A program made the position numbers and the translations under genes. From JBHHZM01 sp046758065 (lineage in GTDB: Bacteria; Pseudomonadota; Alphaproteobacteria; JAAXGF01): a stretch of 17,871 nucleotides of DNA. Under the pieces are notes generated by a model. That model had not been told where the DNA came from, made no database searches, and worked only from the letters and a program-made list of their open reading frames with translations. Location of the stretch: positions 1 through 17,871 of the forward strand of contig JBHHZM010000065.1 in assembly GCA_046758065.1 (NCBI GenBank), given 5' to 3'. Position 1 is the first letter of the stretch; the number at the start of each line of letters is the position of its first letter. Shown piece by piece: positions 6,980 to 13,573 of this stretch.

Positions 6980-7053
6980 CCTGCCCGCCGCGTACTATGA
7001 TGTCGGAAAAGCAAACGCGCCCCACCTCCGCCGCCAAGGTACCGTGAATCCTT

Positions 7054-7082
7054 GATATATATTTCCCGACTCGGTCGGTCAA
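7054..7082 (-). promoter_or_regulatory. promoter of the cysE-iscR-nifS-iscS operon
   Basis: On the minus strand TTGACC (7077-7082), a 17-nt spacer and TATATC (7054-7059) form a strong sigma70-type promoter. It predicts a start near 7047 and a leader of about 68 nt before cysE. It is the best promoter in the cysE/hydrolase divergent region, and no comparable promoter was seen inside the operon. Confidence 0.72.
7066..7082 (-). promoter_or_regulatory. candidate IscR operator (type-1-like dyad)
   Basis: The minus strand reads TTGAC-N7-GTCGG, overlapping the -35 hexamer and spacer of the operon promoter. GAC and GTC separated by 7 nt, flanked by pyrimidines on the left and GG on the right, is the core arrangement of the type-1 IscR site described in E. 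coli. A shorter inverted repeat CCGAC-CGA-GTCGG lies inside it. Placement over the -35 suits repression by the IscR encoded in the same operon. The assignment is by motif likeness and context only. Confidence 0.5.
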
Positions 7083-7208
7083 GTTTAGGGCTTGAGATTC
7101 TCCCCCCGTTTGGCATGAAGTCGAGCTGTTGGATTGGACATTCCGGGTGCGTCCCCGGTGGCGCGCCGCACTCGATCGAGACGGAGCGGAGGACCGGGCC
7201 CCGACGCC

Positions 7209-7862
7209 ATGCCTGAGGTGTTCATCAATGGACCCGAAGGCCGTCTCGAGGGGCGCTACCGCCACGGCGACCGCCCCGACGCGCCGATCGCGCTGGTCCT
7301 CCACCCTCATCCCCAGCACGGCGGGACGATGAACAATCGCGTGGTTTACACGCTTTACCGGGCCTTCGCCGGTTTTGGCTTTTCGGTGATCCGTTTCAAT
7401 TTCCGCGGCGTCGGACGAAGCCAGGGCGAATTCGACAATGGTCTCGGCGAACTGAGCGACGCCGCTACGGCGCTCGATTGGCTGCAGAGTCTCAACCCCA
7501 ACGCGGCGAGATGCTGGATCGGGGGCTTCTCCTTCGGCGCCTGGGTCGGCATGCAGGTGCTGATGCGCCGCCCCGAGATCGAGGGCTTCATTTCGGTAGC
7601 GCCGCCCGCCAACCTGTTCGATTTCGCCTTTCTTGCGCCCTGCCCCTCCTCGGGGATGATCCTGCAGGGCGACCGGGATGAGCTGGTGCCCGAGCCGGTG
7701 GTCGCCAAGCTCGCGGAGAAGCTCGCCCACCAGCGAGAAATTACGGTCGACTACCGCGTCATCGGCGGTGCCAATCACTTCTTCAACGATCACATCGACA
7801 CCTTCACCGACCACGTCAACGACTATCTAAGAAGCCGCCTCGCGGAATCCCCCGGTTCTTAA
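7209..7862 (+). CDS. COG2945-type alpha/beta hydrolase
   Basis: A small cytosolic serine hydrolase of the dienelactone-hydrolase-like COG2945 group; substrate unknown. In its 217 residues one sees the family signature HPHPQHGGTMNN (32-43), FNFRGVGRSQG (63-73), the nucleophile elbow GGFSFGAW with Ser108, an Asp in QGDRDELVP (Asp155 or Asp157) and His190 in GGANHFFN, giving a complete triad. The start at 7209 (MPEVFINGPEGRLEG) is preferred over an in-frame ATG at 7134 because homology-like sequence begins there. A GGAGG lies too far upstream (16 nt) to be decisive. It is divergent from cysE. Genes of this kind often sit beside isc/suf loci in alphaproteobacteria, so the link to Fe-S metabolism is positional only. 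Its stop overlaps the anmK stop by 3 nt (7860-7861 shared, tail to tail). Confidence 0.85.
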   Translation: MPEVFINGPEGRLEGRYRHGDRPDAPIALVLHPHPQHGGTMNNRVVYTLYRAFAGFGFSVIRFNFRGVGRSQGEFDNGLGELSDAATALDWLQSLNPNAARCWIGGFSFGAWVGMQVLMRRPEIEGFISVAPPANLFDFAFLAPCPSSGMILQGDRDELVPEPVVAKLAEKLAHQREITVDYRVIGGANHFFNDHIDTFTDHVNDYLRSRLAESPGS

Positions 7863-8974
7863 GCTTTCGAGCCGCGACCGGTGCGACTGCCCGGCGCGCA
7901 ATCGTGGCGGTACAGGGCGCCGCCGGTGAGCGGTCGCGGAACGCCGGTGGTTTCCGGCAGGGTCAACGCAAAACCGTCGAGGGCGCGCATCGCGAGGTAG
8001 GCGAAGGCCTGCGCCTCGAGAGCGTCGCCGTCCCAGCCGACCGATTCGACCGGCTCGACCGGGGCGCCGAGAGCGCGACTCAAACCGGCCATCAGCGCCG
8101 GGTTGCGCCGGCCGCCCCCGCCGACGAGCCAGCGTTTCGGGGGCGCAGGCAGGTGTGCGATCGCCCGGGCAACGGCAGCCGCGGTAAAGGCCACGAGGGT
8201 CGCCGCGCCGTCTTCCGCCGAAAGCTCCTCGACCGCCCCCGCGAAACTGTCCCGATCGAGCGATTTGGGCGGGGACCGGTCGAAATAGGCATGCGCCATG
8301 AGCCGCTCCAGCGTGTCGTCGGACGGGGCACCGCTGAGCGCGAGCGCGCCGTCGACATCGCAGGATGTTCCGCTATGGCGGCGCGCCCAGTCGTCGAGCA
8401 GGGCACAACCGGGTCCGGTGTCGAAGGCGCGAAGTTCGCCTTCGGCGCCGAGCCAGGTCAGGTTGGCGACGCCGCCGAGATTGAGCACCGCAATGGGACG
8501 ATCGAGCGCCGCGGCGAGCGCCGCGTGGTACAGCGGCGCCAGCGGCGCGCCCTCGCCGCCGGCGGCAACGTCATGACTGCGAAAGTCGCAAACCACGTCG
8601 ATGCCGGCAAGCTCGGCGAGCAGCGCCCCGTCGCCGATCTGCCAGGTCAACCCCTCCGCCGGGCGGTGGGTGATGGTGTGGCCGTGAAAGCCGATGACCG
8701 CGACCGTCTCGGCGGCGGTTCCCTCGCGGTCGAGCAACTCGGCGACGGCGGCGGCATGGGCGCGCGTGACATCGCGCCGCACCGCCGCGACGTCGCCCCG
8801 GCCGGCGAGACAGGCGCGTAGCCGCTCGCGCAACTCGGGCTCGTAGGATCGCGTGAGCCATGGTCCGGGCCGCACGTCGGCGCGCCCGTCGGTATGCAAC
8901 AGGGCGGCGTCGATGCCGTCGAGCGACGTACCGCTCATCAAGCCGAGTGCGAGACGCAAGCCCTCGTCCGCCAT
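7859..8974 (-). CDS. anmK: anhydro-N-acetylmuramic acid kinase AnmK
   Basis: Phosphorylates and hydrolyses 1,6-anhydro-N-acetylmuramic acid released from peptidoglycan turnover, giving MurNAc-6-phosphate for recycling; cytosolic. The 371-residue protein carries the family N-terminal phosphate-binding motif GLMSGTSLDGID (11-22), the actin-like ATPase segments IGFHGHTITH and VLNLGGVANLTWLG with DTGPGCALLDDW, and a C-terminal VGGGGRRNPALM loop. Length matches the family. Start ATG 8974 is well supported: AAGGAGGA at 8981-8988 is a near-perfect Shine-Dalgarno 7 nt upstream. It is transcribed divergently from tyrS, a common arrangement in alphaproteobacteria, and convergently with the hydrolase gene at 7209-7862, sharing bases at the stop codons. 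Confidence 0.95.
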   Translation of the reverse strand: MADEGLRLALGLMSGTSLDGIDAALLHTDGRADVRPGPWLTRSYEPELRERLRACLAGRGDVAAVRRDVTRAHAAAVAELLDREGTAAETVAVIGFHGHTITHRPAEGLTWQIGDGALLAELAGIDVVCDFRSHDVAAGGEGAPLAPLYHAALAAALDRPIAVLNLGGVANLTWLGAEGELRAFDTGPGCALLDDWARRHSGTSCDVDGALALSGAPSDDTLERLMAHAYFDRSPPKSLDRDSFAGAVEELSAEDGAATLVAFTAAAVARAIAHLPAPPKRWLVGGGGRRNPALMAGLSRALGAPVEPVESVGWDGDALEAQAFAYLAMRALDGFALTLPETTGVPRPLTGGALYRHDCAPGSRTGRGSKA

Positions 8975-9017
8975 CGTCGTTCCTCCTTGAGTCGCCGAGC
9001 GCCCCGCCGGCGAGTCG

Positions 9018-9046
9018 TTGTCGGGCGCCGGGGACTGTGCTAAACC
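9018..9046 (+). promoter_or_regulatory. candidate tyrS promoter
   Basis: TTGTCG (9018-9023), a 17-nt spacer and TAAACC (9041-9046) on the plus strand. The leader would be about 53 nt before the tyrS ATG. The -10 is a modest match, but the position in the 132-bp anmK/tyrS divergent spacer is suitable. Confidence 0.42.
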
Positions 9047-9106
9047 TCCGGCGCCGCGCCGCGGCGGGCATCATAGCCGAAGCCCAGACCGATTGATCAA
9101 CCGGCG

Positions 9107-10363
9107 ATGACCGAGCCACGATCCGAATTTCTGCGCACCGTCACGGCGCGCGGTTTCCTTCACCAGTGCACCGACATCGAGGGTCTCGACGCGCGGGTCG
9201 CGCAGACCGAGCCGCTCACCGCTTACATCGGCTTCGACTGCACGGCGCCGAGCCTGCACGTCGGCAGCCTGGTTTCGATCATGCTGCTGCGCTGGCTGCA
9301 GCGCGCCGGACACAAGCCGATCGTGCTGATGGGCGGCGGCACCACCAAGGTGGGCGATCCTTCGGGCAGGGACGAAACGCGCCGGCTGCTGACGGACGAC
9401 GATATCGCACACAACATGGCGGGCATAAGAACGGTCTTCGATCGTTTCCTGACATTCGGCGACGGACCCACCGACGCCGTCATGGTCAACAACGCCGACT
9501 GGCTCGACGATCTCGCCTATATCCCTTTCCTGCGCGATTACGGCCGCCATTTCTCGGTCAACCGCATGCTCGGCTTCGATTCGGTCAAGCTGCGCCTCGA
9601 CCGCGAACAGCCGCTCAGCTTCCTCGAGTTCAATTACATGATCCTCCAGGCCTACGATTTCCTCGAACTCGCCAGGCGGTGGGACTGCGAACTGCAAATG
9701 GGCGGCTCGGACCAATGGGGCAATATCGTCAACGGGGTCGAACTCGGCCGGCGGATCGATTCCCGCACCTTGTACGGTCTGACCACGCCGTTGATCACCA
9801 CGGCCTCGGGGACGAAGATGGGAAAAACGGCGCAGGGCGCGGTGTGGCTCAGCCCGGAGATGCTGTCGCCCTACGACTACTGGCAATACTGGCGCAACAC
9901 CGAAGACGCCGACGTCGGCCGCTTCCTCAGATTGTTCACCGAGTTGCCGCTCGATGAAGTGACGCGGCTCGAAGCGCTCGGCGGCGCCGAAATCAACGAG
10001 GCCAAGAAGACGCTCGCCGGTACGGCCACCGCCCTGTGTCACGGCGCCGAGGCCGCCCGCCAAGCCGCCGAGACGGCGCGACACACCTTCGAGGACGGCG
10101 CCTACGGCGAATCGCTGCCGGTCGTCGCGGTGTCGCGCGACGAACTCGAACACGGGTTGGCGGCTTTCGAGTTGTTCCGCCGCAGCGGTCTCTGCGCGAC
10201 GGGCGGCGAGGCGCGTCGGCTGATCAAGGGCGGCGGCGGCCGGCTCAACGACGCGCGCATCGTCGAGGAAACGCAGTCCATCACGCTGAGTGACGTCAAT
10301 GCCGAGGGCGTCATCAAGCTGTCGGCGGGACGCAAACGTCACGCGCTCGTGCGCGCCGTGTGA
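9107..10363 (+). CDS. tyrS: tyrosyl-tRNA synthetase
   Basis: Class I aminoacyl-tRNA synthetase that charges tRNA-Tyr with tyrosine in the cytosol. The 418 residues show the Rossmann catalytic domain with the HIGH-box HVGS (51-54, within GFDCTAPSLHVGSL). Tyrosine-binding and dimer segments FLEFNYMILQAYDF (172-185) and GGSDQWGNI (199-207) follow, then the KMSKS loop as KMGKT (237-241). The C-terminal part (about 350-418) is an S4 RNA-binding domain with SGLCATGGEARRLIKGGGGRLND. Length is normal for TyrS1. No clear Shine-Dalgarno precedes the ATG at 9107, but it is the first start and the N-terminus matches the family. It runs convergently toward the AsmA-like gene with only 10 bp between stop codons. 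Confidence 0.97.
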   Translation: MTEPRSEFLRTVTARGFLHQCTDIEGLDARVAQTEPLTAYIGFDCTAPSLHVGSLVSIMLLRWLQRAGHKPIVLMGGGTTKVGDPSGRDETRRLLTDDDIAHNMAGIRTVFDRFLTFGDGPTDAVMVNNADWLDDLAYIPFLRDYGRHFSVNRMLGFDSVKLRLDREQPLSFLEFNYMILQAYDFLELARRWDCELQMGGSDQWGNIVNGVELGRRIDSRTLYGLTTPLITTASGTKMGKTAQGAVWLSPEMLSPYDYWQYWRNTEDADVGRFLRLFTELPLDEVTRLEALGGAEINEAKKTLAGTATALCHGAEAARQAAETARHTFEDGAYGESLPVVAVSRDELEHGLAAFELFRRSGLCATGGEARRLIKGGGGRLNDARIVEETQSITLSDVNAEGVIKLSAGRKRHALVRAV

Positions 10364-10373
10364 CCGGTCCGGA

Positions 10374-13300
10374 TTAACGGGAGGAATCGGGTATCGCCGG
10401 TTCGAAGGGCTCGACCTCGCCGGCATCCTCGCCCGTGAAACTGAAAACGCCGCGCAGGACGCCCGGCGCCAGGGCGGCCAGCGGGTTCACGGTGATCTTG
10501 GGATTATCAAGCGGGCCGACGGCGCGATAAGTCGCGGCGAACAGGCCGCCGCCTTTGGGGCCGACGAGGATCTTGCCGAGTATCGGCAGTTTGCCGAACA
10601 CGCTGTTGAGGCGATAGGCCGGCACGAGGGTACCGTCGAGGCCGACGGTATCGTCGGCGAGGTTGACGTCGCCCTTGATGGTAAACCCGATCGCCGGACC
10701 GTAGGCGCGTCCGTCACGGATCGTCAGCTTGTCGGCGTGTTTCGTGAAGGGGAAGACCAGTCGGGTAAAGGGCAGGCCCTCTCCCTTGAGCAGGTCGAAG
10801 GCGCCGGTAAGCGATGCGACTGAAACGATCTTGGCGAGCAACGGCGCATGCCGCAGCTTGAAATCGGCGATGCGAAGCTGCCCGATGCTCGCCTCGCCCG
10901 ACTCCCCGCTGTCGAGCGTCGCCGAGAGCGCCAGTGTGCCGCCGATCACGTTGTCGAAGATGCCGAAGCTGCGGAGCACCGTGCCGGCGTCGTCCGAGCC
11001 GAGCCACAGCACGCGCGCGTCGCCGCTGCGCGCGATGCGGAGCGCGAGGCGCTTATCGCCCGACAATCCGCCGTCGACCACGACGCGCTCCCAGCGTCCG
11101 TCCTTGAGGCTGAGTTGTGCCGTGACGCCGGTGAGCGGGCGATCGCCGTCGAGCAAAACCCGATCGAGTTGGGCGCTTAATTCAAGCGGCGGTCCGGTAT
11201 CTCCGTCGCCTCTGAGGGCCTCGTCGAGATAGGGGCGAAGATCGAAACCCGCGCCGGCGAGGTCGATTTTATAGCCGCCGCCGTCGAGCGGTGTCACCGC
11301 CGCCTGGATGCTGGTATCGCCCATGTCGAGCCGAACCAGATCGAGACGCTGCAACGCGTTGTCGCCGGGGCTGAACGCCGCCCGACCGCTCGCCGCAAGA
11401 TCCGGCGTCGTCAGTTCGAAACCGTCAACGACGAATCCGGCGTCTGCCGATTGGGTTCCCTCCAGGCGAAGGGCACCGGCGATACCGGCCTTCTTTTCCC
11501 AGTGCAGGGGGGGAATGCGCAGCATCGCCTCGTCGAAACCGGCGGTCACGTCGAAACGGCGGCGTCCGGCGCGATCGGCGACCTCGATCTCGATGTCGGT
11601 CGGCCCGGCGACATAGTCGTTCCCGGGCAGGCCGAGGGCGTGACGCTGCGAATCGTTGAAGCGCCCCTCGACCCGGTAGCGATTCTCGACGGCTGCGCCC
11701 GGTGTGAAGTTCCGCCGCCAGGACACGTTCGCGGGAACGCCGTTGAGCGCTGCCTGACCGGTCAGATCCATGCCTTTGCCGTCGAGCGTCAAAGCGAAAT
11801 CTCCACCGCTGAGCATGTAGCCGTCGAACGCGTTGGCGATGCTCGCACCGCGGAGTTCGGCGGTGGCGCCGACGGTGACGTCGTCGAAGTGCACCTCGAT
11901 GTTGAGGGGAAAGTCGAAGTGCAGGCGCGCCGCGAAGCTTCCACCGACACTGGCCGGATCGATGCCCAGAGACTGGGTATAACCGAGGTAGGGGTGCGCC
12001 ATCACGGTCATGGCGTTGGTGATCGGCCCCTGAAGCCGAAGATCGATGGCGGTGAATTCCGTGCCGCCCAGGTCGCTGATGACGATCGAGCCCGGGCCGA
12101 GTTGCATGCCCTCGATCGTACCGCCACGCGTGGCGATCTCGAGTTTGCGGCCGGTGATCGTCGCCTGCCCGTCGACGCCGAAGACCTTGGGCAGCGGGTC
12201 ACGATAGTTGACCGTGACGCCTTCGAGATCGAGCTGCGTGACGATGGCCTCGTCGGGAAGCGCCCCGCCCTTGAGGTCATCGGGTCCGATCCGAACGCTC
12301 GCCTTGACCTTGCGTATCATGCCGTCGGTGAGATTCGTGACGACCCACTTGCGCGACACGGGGCCGATCTTCGGCGGCCAGTAATGATCAAGATCGTCGA
12401 CCGGCAGGTCGCTGATCGTGACACCGCCGACGATCGAAGGCGTGTCGTCGAACCCCTCGAGCGAGACCGTCAGATCGATTTTGGGGCCCCCAAGGTCGAT
12501 GAAGGCCTTGTCGATGCGGACAAGCTCGGAGCCCGGGGCGATCGCACCTTTCGCTCGGGCGGAAACAATGTCGATATCGTGATCGAACAGTGTTTCGAGG
12601 CGCAGGCTGCCGGCGCCGGCGCGGAGATCGAACAGGATGCGCGCCGCGGCGCCGCCGGAATCGAAAGTGGCGTCGAGACTGCCGCTCACCGGCAAGCGCG
12701 CGGCCGCGAGCCGGGCGAGGCGTGGCACCTTCTGCGCCAGCCACTCGGGACGGATGTTGGCGAAGTCGAGACGCAGCCTGGTTTCGCCATCGGCGCTGCC
12801 GTAGCGGCCGCTGGCCTCGATCGTCGCGGTATGCCCGGAGATTTCGATGTCGAGCAGGGCGACCGCGCCGATACCTGCCGCGTTGCGCGTAAAGTCCACG
12901 GTCGCGTGCGGCGCGTACCACGAAACGTCGAGTTGGCGGTCGTCGATCACGAGCTCGCCGCCGACGATACTGACACGATCGAGATAGCCCATCGCCCGGG
13001 TCGGGTCGGGTGGCGCCAGCAGGTCGGCGAAGAGCAGTTCGCTGGCGTTGCTCCTTACGCCGCCTTTCGCGCCGTCCGCCTTGCCGAGGCCGATCTCGAA
13101 GTGGCCGTCCGCGGCGCGCACCACCCAAACGCTCGGCTCGATGATTTCGAGACTCGTGGGCGCGATCATGCCGCGGAACATCGCCGGCACGCTGAGGCCC
13201 AGGGAGATCTCGGGCGCCGAGGCTGCAAGCGCCCCGTCGACGCCCACCATGCGCACGTCGAGAAGCCGAATATCGAGCGTGCGTTCCCAGCCGGCCCAGG

Positions 13301-13496
13301 TGAGGATGGTGTCGGCGAATTCGACCCGGTAGGGCGAGTCGGTCTCGCGCAGAGCGTCCTGAACGTAGGGCGTGAGAAAGCTGAGATGCACCGGACCGCC
13401 GGTCAGGCGCCAAGCGGCGACGGCGAGCAACAGGGTCAGGGCGGCGACGACCGCCGCCATGGCGTGAAGGACGATACGGGTGGCTGGACGGATCAA
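10374..13496 (-). CDS. AsmA/YhdP-like (DUF3971) envelope protein
   Basis: A 1040-residue protein with one N-terminal membrane anchor (about residues 12-30, AMAAVVAALTLLLAVAAW) and a long beta-rich periplasmic body of repeating strands. The body includes the DUF3971-like stretch DHYWPPKIGPVSRKWVVTNL (about 370-390) and an AsmA-like C-terminal region (about 850-1000, including LAKIVSVASLTGAFDLLKGEG and GRAYGPAIGFTIKGDVNL). The AsmA-like group (YhdP, TamB, AsmA) is thought to bridge inner and outer membranes and carry phospholipid; that function is inferred here from family membership. The only start before an in-frame stop that keeps a positively charged N-terminus is TTG at 13496, with AAGGG 12 nt upstream; an ATG at 13460 would cut into the anchor's n-region. 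It is divergent from glnE across 77 bp and convergent with tyrS. Confidence 0.85.
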   Translation of the reverse strand: MIRPATRIVLHAMAAVVAALTLLLAVAAWRLTGGPVHLSFLTPYVQDALRETDSPYRVEFADTILTWAGWERTLDIRLLDVRMVGVDGALAASAPEISLGLSVPAMFRGMIAPTSLEIIEPSVWVVRAADGHFEIGLGKADGAKGGVRSNASELLFADLLAPPDPTRAMGYLDRVSIVGGELVIDDRQLDVSWYAPHATVDFTRNAAGIGAVALLDIEISGHTATIEASGRYGSADGETRLRLDFANIRPEWLAQKVPRLARLAAARLPVSGSLDATFDSGGAAARILFDLRAGAGSLRLETLFDHDIDIVSARAKGAIAPGSELVRIDKAFIDLGGPKIDLTVSLEGFDDTPSIVGGVTISDLPVDDLDHYWPPKIGPVSRKWVVTNLTDGMIRKVKASVRIGPDDLKGGALPDEAIVTQLDLEGVTVNYRDPLPKVFGVDGQATITGRKLEIATRGGTIEGMQLGPGSIVISDLGGTEFTAIDLRLQGPITNAMTVMAHPYLGYTQSLGIDPASVGGSFAARLHFDFPLNIEVHFDDVTVGATAELRGASIANAFDGYMLSGGDFALTLDGKGMDLTGQAALNGVPANVSWRRNFTPGAAVENRYRVEGRFNDSQRHALGLPGNDYVAGPTDIEIEVADRAGRRRFDVTAGFDEAMLRIPPLHWEKKAGIAGALRLEGTQSADAGFVVDGFELTTPDLAASGRAAFSPGDNALQRLDLVRLDMGDTSIQAAVTPLDGGGYKIDLAGAGFDLRPYLDEALRGDGDTGPPLELSAQLDRVLLDGDRPLTGVTAQLSLKDGRWERVVVDGGLSGDKRLALRIARSGDARVLWLGSDDAGTVLRSFGIFDNVIGGTLALSATLDSGESGEASIGQLRIADFKLRHAPLLAKIVSVASLTGAFDLLKGEGLPFTRLVFPFTKHADKLTIRDGRAYGPAIGFTIKGDVNLADDTVGLDGTLVPAYRLNSVFGKLPILGKILVGPKGGGLFAATYRAVGPLDNPKITVNPLAALAPGVLRGVFSFTGEDAGEVEPFEPAIPDSSR

Positions 13497-13573
13497 CGGC
13501 GCTCACAGCCCTTTCGACGGCTTGACCGGGCCCGGCGGTTCGCGCACTGTGCGGCGAAGTCTGCCGGCGTCAG

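Noticed and set aside
7109..7125. Sigma54-like TTGGCATG element upstream of the COG2945 hydrolase
   Set aside because: The -24 half looks fair but the -12 half (TTGC) is absent at the required distance.
13543..13553. Small inverted repeat CGCAC-T-GTGCG between the AsmA-like gene and glnE
   Set aside because: Only 5 bp arms in GC-rich DNA, matching no operator that I can name.
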